Part shown: one piece after another, positions 15,337 through 23,530 of the stretch
How the letters are laid out: every line of letters starts with the position of its first letter
Position numbering within the stretch: the first letter of the stretch is position 1
Assembly: GCA_023091735.1 (NCBI GenBank)
Contig: JALKBU010000816.1
Coordinates: 1-23,530, forward strand
Length of the DNA: 23,530 bases
Direction: 5' to 3'
DNA from: Trichomonas tenax
Taxonomy: Eukaryota > Parabasalia > Trichomonadida > Trichomonadidae
Program-made: the position numbers and the translations under genes
Notes under the pieces: generated by a model
What the model saw: the letters and a program-made list of their open reading frames with translations, nothing else
Database searches by the model: none
Told to the model about the DNA's origin: nothing

Positions 15337-17520
15337 ATGCATCGATCTGGTAGAAAAAGTACATCAAGTTCGACAGCAGCCTCAACAGCACCATCAGAGA
15401 TGTCCACAGAAGACATTATTGCAAATCTTGAAGTAGAATTCGATCTTGCCGGTGAAGATATTATTCCGGATGATGGATTAACATCTTTCAGACAATTTGA
15501 AACAAAATTGAATCGTAAAGCAGATTGGGAAGAACGTCTTTCTACAGTAAATCGCATTGCTTGCCTTTGTAAAGGGACTAACGATCCAAAAAAGGCAGCT
15601 GCTGAGTTTAGAGCGATAATTCCAGCTTTCAGCGAATGCCTTGTTGATGCAAGATCAACTCTGATGAAAGGTGCGTGTTTATCACTCATTTCTATTGCAA
15701 AATCACTCGGACATCGTCTCGATCAAAGTAGCTTCTTATTAATCCCACAACTACTCGATAAAACCAACAATGGTACAGCTTTGATTGCTCACTCAGCTCG
15801 TTTCACAGTAATCAATTATGTTAAATATGTTTATGGAAAGAATACGAAAGCAGCACTTGAAAGTAGCATCAGCAACCAAAGCGAAGATGTGCGTCTTACA
15901 ACACTGCAGGCAATGATTGCTACATTCAGCACATGGCCAGAAACTTATGCAGGATGTTTCCAGACATACATTAACAATGCTAAGACAGACAAATCATCAA
16001 AGATTCGTAGTTTAGCTGCAGAATATGCTAATGATGATGCTGTCTCTACTTTCTCCACTAAATCAACAGCTTCAAGGATCCCAATCAAGCAGAGTAAGAT
16101 CACTGATTCCACGAAGTCTAAGAAGAGCGGAATTCCAACACATATACCAGCTAAAGACAGTGGCATCACTCCTTCTAAGATTCCAAGATGCGCATTCTCC
16201 GGCAAGACACCACTTAGAGAAGATTCTGGACTTACACCTCTTAGACCTGTTTCTACACATGGAAAGAAGGCCGCCAAGGCAGCTCGTGAAGATGATGGAA
16301 AGACTCCAATGAAGAAACTAGCTATTGAAAATGATGACTTCCTTCCAGATCCAGAGCCATATGAGCCAGAAATCACCGAAGAGCAGAAACAAGCTATCGA
16401 GGATGTCATTGCTAAGAATGATGCAGAAGCACTCAGCAACTTTATTGAATCAGATTCTCCTGACTTATTCGGCTTCATTCCTTCTGTCATGGATATTATT
16501 ATTGGAGAAATGCAGAAATCATCACAAATGTCAGTCAAGATTGTCACACAGCTTTGCAATCTTTGCCCAACATACTTAAGCCCATATGTTATTGATATCC
16601 TTCGCTATCTCTCTGAAGATGAGCAAGTTGGAAAGTCGATTATTTCTGTTCTCTCCACTACATACGGTGAGAAAGGAATCTTTGGACTTCTTTATGCTTC
16701 TGGACTTCCATATGCGTTCACAATGATTTTACAGAAAGCCATCAATTCTGACGACTTGTCAGAGTTAACAAGAGCTGTTTTGGGAACAATCAAGCGCGAT
16801 CTTTATTCACAGAATGTCGGCCTCGTTGTTGATGCTATTGCTAAGATTGATGAACTTAGTCGTAAAACCGCTGTTCGCGTTCTTTTAGCAATCAATGAAG
16901 AACAAAGAAATTCCATTCTCGCTGATGTCGCTACACGTATTCCAGAACTTGATGTCTTATTCAAGGATGAAGAGAGCAGTGCCCTCATGAAGATGCTACA
17001 TAAAGAACTCGTTAATGCCAAAGCAGGCCGTCCTGTTGATGTTGATATTCTTCAGGAAGCCATGGATAATGAAGAAACGCAGACAATGCTCATTACCATT
17101 ATCAAGGAAAGCAAGGAATTCAATGGTGAGTTTGTTCCACTTCTTGTCCTTTGTACTGAAGAATCTGAATCAGTTGCTACATATGCTGGAAGTGTATTGA
17201 AGGAGATTTGTGAATCGCATCTTTCGATTGTCAGTGCATTTGCTGATATTGCATCACCAACACATGGCTGCTTCTATGCATTCACTGGACTCATTGGAAA
17301 GGCTCCTAAGGAAGATGTTATTGATGCCATGAACTCTCTCAAGGTACAAATGATAGCTTCATTAGAAATAGAAGATTTAAGAAGAGATGTTCTTGATATT
17401 GTTGCCGCAGCTGTTGTTAATTACGGAGAAGAGTTCAAGAACTTCTTTGGTGAGCTCGATCATGAAAATGTAGTTTCTCTTGATGCACTCATCAAATTAA
17501 GAACGAATCCAAGTGATTAG
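15337..17520 (+). CDS. CLASP-like TOG-domain protein with SxIP motifs
   Basis: A 727-residue protein. After a Ser/Thr-rich N-terminus, residues about 50-235 form one TOG-like helical-repeat domain: KADWEERLSTVNRIACLCKG carries the Trp that marks the first HEAT repeat of CLASP/XMAP215 TOG domains, and the following repeats end in SSKIRSLAAEYA. A basic linker (240-325) holds SRIP (246-249), SGIP (264-267), THIP (268-271) and SKIP (280-283), which fit the S/T-x-I-P motif that docks on EB1. Residues 330-345 are acidic, then a second all-helical region (345-727) may be a further HEAT/TOG-like array. CLASPs stabilise microtubules at plus ends, kinetochores and the cortex. Animal CLASPs are about twice as long with several TOG domains. 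Other TOG proteins, such as Stu1-like or XMAP215-like, are the alternative. Confidence 0.78.
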   Translation: MHRSGRKSTSSSTAASTAPSEMSTEDIIANLEVEFDLAGEDIIPDDGLTSFRQFETKLNRKADWEERLSTVNRIACLCKGTNDPKKAAAEFRAIIPAFSECLVDARSTLMKGACLSLISIAKSLGHRLDQSSFLLIPQLLDKTNNGTALIAHSARFTVINYVKYVYGKNTKAALESSISNQSEDVRLTTLQAMIATFSTWPETYAGCFQTYINNAKTDKSSKIRSLAAEYANDDAVSTFSTKSTASRIPIKQSKITDSTKSKKSGIPTHIPAKDSGITPSKIPRCAFSGKTPLREDSGLTPLRPVSTHGKKAAKAAREDDGKTPMKKLAIENDDFLPDPEPYEPEITEEQKQAIEDVIAKNDAEALSNFIESDSPDLFGFIPSVMDIIIGEMQKSSQMSVKIVTQLCNLCPTYLSPYVIDILRYLSEDEQVGKSIISVLSTTYGEKGIFGLLYASGLPYAFTMILQKAINSDDLSELTRAVLGTIKRDLYSQNVGLVVDAIAKIDELSRKTAVRVLLAINEEQRNSILADVATRIPELDVLFKDEESSALMKMLHKELVNAKAGRPVDVDILQEAMDNEETQTMLITIIKESKEFNGEFVPLLVLCTEESESVATYAGSVLKEICESHLSIVSAFADIASPTHGCFYAFTGLIGKAPKEDVIDAMNSLKVQMIASLEIEDLRRDVLDIVAAAVVNYGEEFKNFFGELDHENVVSLDALIKLRTNPSD

Positions 17521-17904
17521 AGATTATATTTTATTATGTTGTCGATAAAACTTCAAAATCATGAACTATTCACATTCTTTTGCTCAATTATTATATCAAA
17601 ATCAAGATAACAGGTAATGATGCTGATGTTGAAAATATCGAAAAATATGAAAATTTTAAAAAGAATTTTAAAAAATAATTATCTATTGATATTTTTGTGC
17701 TTTGAAATAATATATTAATATTAATATTTAATAATTAATAAAATTGCATAATAGAAGTTTAAATTTTATTGTTTTCGAGAAAATTGATCGAAATATTTAT
17801 CAAATTAACTGGTGATTCAGCGTTTTTCTTCAATGATTCAATTAAATTAGATGGAAGCCATTAAAACACAATAAAGGAGAGAAAAATATATTTTTTAACG
17901 TCCA
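17521..17904. other. intergenic spacer
   Basis: About 380 very AT-rich bases. No gene, repeat or clear Inr is seen before the next ATG. Confidence 0.45.
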
Positions 17905-18657
17905 ATGAAATCGAGTGCATCATCAATTCAGCAAGCTTTGACAATTCGTCGTCGAGAGCTCGCCATGACTGGAGTTCTTAATTGGAATAATGTAGAATTC
18001 ACTGATTTTAGACCGCTTGGAACCCAGAAATCATTGAAAGTTTTAAATATTGAAAATTCTGCCGTCACATCTCTTCACACACTTCAACCGCAGCCACAGC
18101 TGACTGAAATAAATGCAGATAATTCTCATCTTTCAACATTTGCAGGTTTATCATCACAACCAAGACTTTCGAAGATTTCTTTCAACAACACACCACTCTC
18201 CAAGACAGAAAATTACAGACTCTCTGCTCTTCTTTGCATTGGACCAAGATTATCTCGTATTAACGGAATTCCAGTTTCGAACAAAGAAAGAATGTTAGTC
18301 GAAGCATATCCTCCAGTTGCTCAGTTTTTGATTGAGAGTGGTTGGATCGTTCAATATCCACCACCAAGCTTACACGATTTTCAATATTTAGCAGATCAGT
18401 TTGGTATTAATGCAAAGGCTTCAGATTTTATTGCTAAAGGTGTCGCAGTTGAGTCTGAGCCAAAACAGCCATCATTCGAATTTGAAGATAATTTATCATT
18501 CGAAGAACCATCAATAAAGAAGAAATTATCAAACCTTCTTCGTCCTCTTGGTTTTGCAATACAAAGTGGACCTGATGAGCGAAATGATATTGTTCGTGCA
18601 GTTGCTTTAATGTGTGACACCCTGATTGCCATTGAGCAACAAAACGACAGAATTTAA
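17905..18657 (+). CDS. leucine-rich repeat protein
   Basis: A 250-residue protein. Residues about 22-115 contain four leucine-rich repeats of the SDS22/U2A'-like type (SLKVLNIENSAVTSLHTL, QLTEINADNSHLSTFAGL, RLSKISFNNTPLSKTENYRL). They are closed by CIGPRLSRINGIPVSNKER (111-129), which is the LRR-cap pattern of this class. The C-terminal half (130-250) is predicted helical with an acidic patch (FEFEDNLSFEEPS) and no known domain. LRRs are protein-binding modules; in U2A', LRR-cap proteins bind RNA-binding partners, and in others tubulin- or axoneme-linked proteins. No specific role can be read here. The TAA stop overlaps UAAA. No good Inr lies near the ATG; upstream, many bases of A/T dominate. 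Confidence 0.82.
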   Translation: MKSSASSIQQALTIRRRELAMTGVLNWNNVEFTDFRPLGTQKSLKVLNIENSAVTSLHTLQPQPQLTEINADNSHLSTFAGLSSQPRLSKISFNNTPLSKTENYRLSALLCIGPRLSRINGIPVSNKERMLVEAYPPVAQFLIESGWIVQYPPPSLHDFQYLADQFGINAKASDFIAKGVAVESEPKQPSFEFEDNLSFEEPSIKKKLSNLLRPLGFAIQSGPDERNDIVRAVALMCDTLIAIEQQNDRI

Positions 18658-19357
18658 ATGCATAATGTTATTGTTTTTTAAATCATTTCTATACTAATTT
18701 TATTGATTCAATATTTTTTGCTACGAAATGTCATTGTTGAACACAATGTCACCAGTTTTTCAAAAGTTTTCCCGAAATTAATCACAATTACAATGAAATA
18801 GACACATTTCAAGTCTTTAATTTGATGAATGATTGTTTTTATCTGATTCATTATTACACATTCCAAGAATATATTAAGCTATCTATGTACATCAATGTAT
18901 ATCATTTAAAAGACTCAACTACTTTGAATATGAAAAATATATAAATAGAAGACAAGATTGAGAAAATACTTTCAAGAGATGGTGGTTTGTAATTTGTCTT
19001 AATGATTCTTTAAGGATACGCTGTTTTAAGGATACAAAATGAAGTTAAAATCAAGTGTCATCTCCTGCTTTATTTGAATTAGGTGAGTAGCATGATCAAA
19101 GCGTTTATCTGCTCATAACAGTATCAGGAAGGACTTTAGTAAGTTGTCTTTGGAGTTTCGAGCTTCAAACACTTGATTGGTCAAAATTTAGGACGAATTA
19201 AAAAAATACAGTTCATTTTTCGATATCTGTTTAATATTTGGCCAAATATATCAATAGCAAAGCCAAAAACAAAATAAAACTTTATTTTTCAGTTAGCATT
19301 CAATTTATAAAATTTGCACTTTTCCTCTCAATTATAAAAATCTAGGTGTAAAAAATT
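18658..19357. other. 700-base AT-rich spacer with a short direct repeat
   Basis: No supported gene. TTTAAGGATAC is repeated at 19009-19019 and 19025-19035 (16-base period). A weak Inr-like TCAATTA lies at about 19328-19334, before the ATG at 19358; it breaks the TCAYW rule at the Y position. Confidence 0.45.
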
Positions 19358-22300
19358 ATGCAGAACAATGCTCCTAACACAAGCGGGAGTGGACTTCAGC
19401 GCAGCCGCGACATGAAGATAACTCGCGGACAGAATGGTTCACGTTCTGCTGTATCTGCATTAAATATTCATAATCAATTAAATGCGTCATTAGTAGAACC
19501 AATACAAATATTACAGCAAATCGTCGAAGATGAATACCCCCAAAGCAAATGGGACTCTTTTGTTTCTGAAATTCGATTTGAGCCATTGCGCAATCTCGGA
19601 AAATCGATTGTAAATCTCAAAACAATCAACAACGGTTCGAATGTTCCACATACCGACCGCAAATTAGATCAATTACGCGATGAAATTGATAATTACACCA
19701 ACGAAAACGAAGAATTTAAACGTGAATTACACAAGAAAGAAAGCAACTCAGACAGTGAAAACAATGAACTATCGCAAATTAAATGCATACTTGAAAAATT
19801 CGCTGAAAATACAAATAACAGGCAAATTCAGAAAGAAAAACAACGTTTCGATAATGATGAAATACCAATGCACGAACTTTTGGAAGATGTACTCGAAGTT
19901 TCAAACAAAAATATACCTCTCGCTGATATTATTTTAGGTGATAATATCGAATCTGCGAAAGCATTAACAGATTCTCAAAATCAATCATTAGTTTACTTAA
20001 ACATCATCGAGCAGGCAATTGACAAGGCACAAAATCTCGAAAGACTTCTTGAAATAACAGATTATGAATCAGATACAAATCCTGATTCTTTGCCTCTCAG
20101 ACTTCGAATTGTTACTCGCGAATTCCAAAAGAAGATTAATGAAGCAAATAAAGCAATTGATCAAGTTAAATTGCAGAAAGGTTTAGTGAAGAAACGGGAA
20201 GAAGACCTTAAGAAGCAAGAAATTGATTTCCAAAAACAATTTCGAGATGACACACAACATAAATTAAACGAATTAGAGAAATTACGCAATGAAATGGAAG
20301 ATAAACACTCGAATGAAAGTGATTTCGCAGAAAAGAAAGAATTAATGAGCAAGATTCAGAATCTTGACAACGAAATTAATGCTTTACGTGCAGATATTAA
20401 GGTCAAAGACGAGAAAATACTAAATCTTAATTCTGAGCTCAATCACCTTCAGATGGAGAAAGAATTAGTGATCGAAGGTGAAAAGATGCTCAGGAATCAA
20501 CACAATGTCATTCAATCAGAGCTAAATCGACGTGTAACCGATCTTGAAAATAAGAATTCGGAATTGCACAAAGAAAACATCGATACACATACAAAGATGA
20601 ATACAATAGAAACAGAGCGCGCTGAATATAAGGTCAAAAAAGATATTTACGAAAAATTAAATTCAGATTTACAATCTAAACTCGAAAAAGCACAAAAAGA
20701 TCTCGAAGACTTCATGAGCAGCAACTCTGAGATCGCCACATTGAAATATCAGAATGAAGCGAATAAAGAAAGACTCAGTGATCTCAAAGAAAAGAATAAA
20801 GAAAACAAGAAGAAAGCAAACGATTTCGAAAAACAATTATTCGAGCTCAAGAGTAAATTGGCAATTGCTGAAAGCGAAAATAACTTAATAAAGGCACAGA
20901 ACATTAAACTTGAAACAGATAATACTCAATACAAGAATAGAAATGCAGAACTTGAAAGAGAACTCATAGAATTGAAGCACAAGCAAAATGTTGCTGAAAC
21001 TGAAGCAAATAATGCTAAAATGCAAGTTAAAGAGCTCAAGGATAAGATTAACAATCTTGAATCAGGCATTTATAGTCCTAGAGATTCAAGTGGCGATTTC
21101 TCAAGGAGTTTAGACTATGATAAACAAATACAAAATCTCAAAGATCAATTAACACAACTTAATATCGAAAATAATAATCTCAAGACGAAGAATGATCTTT
21201 TGGATTCAAGAATGGCAAAGAAAGAAGATAAAATTAAATCATTAAAGTATGAAAATAAAGAGCAAGCAAAAGAAATCCAACAACTCAAAGATAAATTAAA
21301 TGAATTAGATAAACAAAACTTCCAAGCTACATTTAAGTTAAGTAATCTCGAAGAAGTGCATAAGGAACTCAAAGGAATACTTAGAGACTCTGATAGGAGC
21401 GGAGCCTTGTCCCCATTGCGATCCAGAACAATGTCTGAAACTGAATTTATCATTCCTGATAACGAGGAACTTAAAGAAATGGATAAAGCAATTGATGAAC
21501 TTAATGCAAAGATTGGTGCAAAGCCTAAACCTGGTCAATCAAATATCGAATTATTAACAGAAAATGTCAATGATATGCTTAATAAGTTGAAAGAAAAGGA
21601 TGATGAAATAGAAGATCTTACAAATCAATTAAAGGACAAACAGAAAGAAATCGAAAATCTCAAATCTAAATCGAAGAGAAGTAATTCTATAATTCTCGGT
21701 GATACAAAGGGAGATAGGCATCGCCATGGAAGGAGGATCTGCATTCCTCCAAAAGTTCTTGTTGAGAAAGATGACAAAGATCACAAGAAATTCAACAAAC
21801 TTATGGAAAATACGATAATTGCATTCAATATCAAAGATAAGAATGGCGTCGACAATATTATTGATAAAATTGGACTCGAGAAGCAATTAAATATGTTGAA
21901 TGAGGATAACAAATATCTTCGTGAGTTTGCCAAATCAAATGGAGTTAAACTCACTCCACCAGTTGTTAAATATGATATCAATATGTCTAACATCACTAAG
22001 TCAGCCTGCATTTTGTCAAGTGATGATGAAGATGAGGATGACCAAGAGTCAATTCGTAAAGACCTTGAAGAAAGAATTCGCAACAAACAATTTGAGAATG
22101 AATCTTATGTTACTCAACTCAAAGAATCAAGCAAATCAATTGATGAACTTCCATCATCAACAAAGCAAGTGTCTGTTGTTGGCGAAGATACAGAAGTTAA
22201 CGATGCATTATATGAAGCAGTCAACAGTGAAAGTCATGCTATTTATAGCAAACTCTCAGAAGTTCTTCTCAACTATAACCCACTTTCCAACCTTCGCAGC

Positions 22301-23530
22301 CATGACACTGAGTTTGATTTCGATGCAGAAGCATCTGAAACAAATGTTGATGATCTTAAGAACTTGATCAAAGATCAAGAGCTTATGATCGGCAAACTCA
22401 AACATGATGTCGAAGCTACTAAAGATGATAACAACAAGCTCAATAAGTTAGTTGATCGACTTAACGAGCTTGTGAATAATGAGAATGCGAATACACCAGA
22501 AAATAGACTCTCATCACTTGAATCAAGAATTAGAAACATTGTTTCTACACCAATGGCTTCTAAACTTGATCAATTGACACAAGCAGATTTCCATGATTTC
22601 TTGAAATCCCGATCTGATGAATCAGATGAAGATATAATCTTTGTTACAAAATCTCGTGAAATAGATTTATCAGAGCTCCAAGCAAATGATGACGATGATC
22701 ATTTCGATCTTCGTGAAAAGAATGCACAACTTCAAGAACTTCTTAAACAGAATCAATCATCTTCATCTTCAAGCATTGATGAAGATCATAACGAGGAAGA
22801 GGAATTAACAAACATCGTTGAAGCGAAGTCACGTCTTGTTTCCCTACTTGCAGAGAACTCAGAACTCAAATCAAATCTTCGTCGTCCAAGACATCATAGC
22901 GATGTCCATTCATATCATTTGAAAGTTTACAATTTCGAATCTTCCAATGAATCAGAGCCTAACAATGAAAACCAGAATATACAACTCGAAATAGCAAATA
23001 CACCACAATATGTGTTAAAAGAACAATCCGCATCTGATAACGGTTATTCTTCAAACTCATACTACTATTCAGATGATGAAATAATCGATACAGACAACAT
23101 GACTCTTGAAGATCTTCAAGCAGAGATTCGTGCGCTTCGTCATGAAAACGATGAACTTAAAGCTACATCAGAAAGGAGTCTTGATGATGAAAAGAAGCTT
23201 AACAAGGAACTGCAAAACAAACTTCGTCAGCTTCTTGAAGCACAGGCTCAAGAATATGATGATGAACCGGAATACGCACAAACAATCGATATTGATGAAG
23301 TCAAGAAACAAATGGGCTCACTCAAAGATCAGATCAAGTTATTGAAGTCTGACCTTGATAAACAAAGCAATGAACTTGCTCAGCTTTCTGATGCAAATTC
23401 AGACAAAGACCATGAAATAGAGCAACTCAAATCAGCATTAGAGAAGTTAACACCAGAGAAATTAGATCAATTTGCTCAAGCAGACTTCCACGATTTCTTG
23501 AAGTCAGAATCATCCGAATATGAAGATGAG
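19358..23530 (+). CDS. giant coiled-coil protein, 3' end outside the window
   Basis: The frame from the ATG at 19358 is open to the last base, 1391 codons, with no stop, so the gene continues to the right. Residues 1-95 are a mixed globular head (MQNNAPNTSGSG, then ILQQIVEDEYPQSKWDSFV). From about residue 255 most of the protein is heptad coiled coil, rich in Lys, Glu, Asn and Leu. The coil is interrupted by a non-coiled stretch at about 780-885 (RRICIPPKVLVEK; FAKSNGVKLTPPVVKYD), an acidic stretch (SSDDEDEDDQES) and Ser/acidic patches. The motif KLDQ..QADFHDFLKS occurs at residues 1069-1084 and again at 1368-1383. There is no signal peptide or membrane helix. Trichomonad proteins of this kind are often auto-labelled 'viral A-type inclusion protein'; a golgin, centrosomal or cytoskeletal scaffold is more likely. 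Codons shift from TTA-rich to CTT/CTC-rich leucine along its length. Confidence 0.9.
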   Translation, partial: MQNNAPNTSGSGLQRSRDMKITRGQNGSRSAVSALNIHNQLNASLVEPIQILQQIVEDEYPQSKWDSFVSEIRFEPLRNLGKSIVNLKTINNGSNVPHTDRKLDQLRDEIDNYTNENEEFKRELHKKESNSDSENNELSQIKCILEKFAENTNNRQIQKEKQRFDNDEIPMHELLEDVLEVSNKNIPLADIILGDNIESAKALTDSQNQSLVYLNIIEQAIDKAQNLERLLEITDYESDTNPDSLPLRLRIVTREFQKKINEANKAIDQVKLQKGLVKKREEDLKKQEIDFQKQFRDDTQHKLNELEKLRNEMEDKHSNESDFAEKKELMSKIQNLDNEINALRADIKVKDEKILNLNSELNHLQMEKELVIEGEKMLRNQHNVIQSELNRRVTDLENKNSELHKENIDTHTKMNTIETERAEYKVKKDIYEKLNSDLQSKLEKAQKDLEDFMSSNSEIATLKYQNEANKERLSDLKEKNKENKKKANDFEKQLFELKSKLAIAESENNLIKAQNIKLETDNTQYKNRNAELERELIELKHKQNVAETEANNAKMQVKELKDKINNLESGIYSPRDSSGDFSRSLDYDKQIQNLKDQLTQLNIENNNLKTKNDLLDSRMAKKEDKIKSLKYENKEQAKEIQQLKDKLNELDKQNFQATFKLSNLEEVHKELKGILRDSDRSGALSPLRSRTMSETEFIIPDNEELKEMDKAIDELNAKIGAKPKPGQSNIELLTENVNDMLNKLKEKDDEIEDLTNQLKDKQKEIENLKSKSKRSNSIILGDTKGDRHRHGRRICIPPKVLVEKDDKDHKKFNKLMENTIIAFNIKDKNGVDNIIDKIGLEKQLNMLNEDNKYLREFAKSNGVKLTPPVVKYDINMSNITKSACILSSDDEDEDDQESIRKDLEERIRNKQFENESYVTQLKESSKSIDELPSSTKQVSVVGEDTEVNDALYEAVNSESHAIYSKLSEVLLNYNPLSNLRSHDTEFDFDAEASETNVDDLKNLIKDQELMIGKLKHDVEATKDDNNKLNKLVDRLNELVNNENANTPENRLSSLESRIRNIVSTPMASKLDQLTQADFHDFLKSRSDESDEDIIFVTKSREIDLSELQANDDDDHFDLREKNAQLQELLKQNQSSSSSSIDEDHNEEEELTNIVEAKSRLVSLLAENSELKSNLRRPRHHSDVHSYHLKVYNFESSNESEPNNENQNIQLEIANTPQYVLKEQSASDNGYSSNSYYYSDDEIIDTDNMTLEDLQAEIRALRHENDELKATSERSLDDEKKLNKELQNKLRQLLEAQAQEYDDEPEYAQTIDIDEVKKQMGSLKDQIKLLKSDLDKQSNELAQLSDANSDKDHEIEQLKSALEKLTPEKLDQFAQADFHDFLKSESSEYEDE

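Noticed and set aside
15945..16559. 204-codon frame antisense to the CLASP-like gene
   Set aside because: It is fully inside a well-supported gene and low in complexity; no promoter or family feature.
1..23530. CRISPR array, tRNA or rRNA genes, intact transposon or viral element
   Set aside because: I saw no spaced repeat array, cloverleaf-like sequence, rRNA stretch, transposase, integrase or reverse transcriptase motif by eye; a covariance-model scan would be needed to exclude small RNAs.
13715..23530. A dedicated cytoskeletal gene cluster or undescribed multi-gene system
   Set aside because: Same-strand coiled-coil, CLASP-like and LRR genes are suggestive, but each has its own spacer of 340-700 bases and such genes are common in trichomonads; nothing links them functionally.

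Overview
The window looks like nuclear DNA of a trichomonad (Parabasalia), most likely Trichomonas vaginalis or a close relative. I read this from AT-rich DNA with compact genes and no evident introns, from Inr-type start sites (TCA then C/T then A/T) a few bases upstream of many ATGs, from stop codons that overlap or adjoin a UAAA poly(A) signal, and from the gene families present (large coiled-coil proteins, an ankyrin family, single-pass surface proteins with a T/P-rich stalk). The species cannot be fixed from the sequence alone.

Layout. 1-476: no convincing gene, but some sharp palindromes. 477-1571 (-): type II membrane protein with Fringe/GT31-like glycosyltransferase motifs. 2258-3409 (+): L-fucose isomerase-like protein. 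3494-4998 (-): broken CAP/SCP-domain surface protein. 5009-6479: long AT-rich stretch without a supportable gene. 6505-7176 (-): RRM protein with an Asp/Arg/Tyr-rich tail. 7177-8116: gene-free, with a 31/30 bp tandem direct repeat. 8117-9126 (-): ankyrin-family pseudogene with several breaks. 9401-10528 (+): seven-helix membrane protein of Wntless/GOST-like architecture. 10921-11313 (-): Mediator subunit Med10, sharing a very short divergent promoter with a 69-residue protein (11346-11555, +). 11780-13387 (-): chaperonin subunit CCT5 (CCT epsilon). 13715-14992 (+): coiled-coil protein. 15337-17520 (+): CLASP-like TOG-domain protein with SxIP motifs. 17905-18657 (+): leucine-rich repeat protein. 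19358 to the window end (+): a giant coiled-coil protein, open for 1391 residues and not finished.

The genes do not form an operon or an obvious pathway. It is an ordinary mixed-strand set of housekeeping genes (CCT5, Med10, RRM protein, CLASP) interspersed with decaying members of expanded trichomonad families. The right third (13715-23530) carries four same-strand genes for coiled-coil, TOG or LRR proteins, which fit a cytoskeletal theme, but that is inference. I found no rRNA, tRNA, CRISPR array or intact mobile element, and no convincing undescribed multi-gene system. The most interesting points are the repeat motif of the giant coiled-coil protein, the CLASP with clustered SxIP motifs, the divergent Med10 promoter with a duplicated 10-mer, the GOST-like receptor-shaped protein, and the 23-base gap in the CAP pseudogene.
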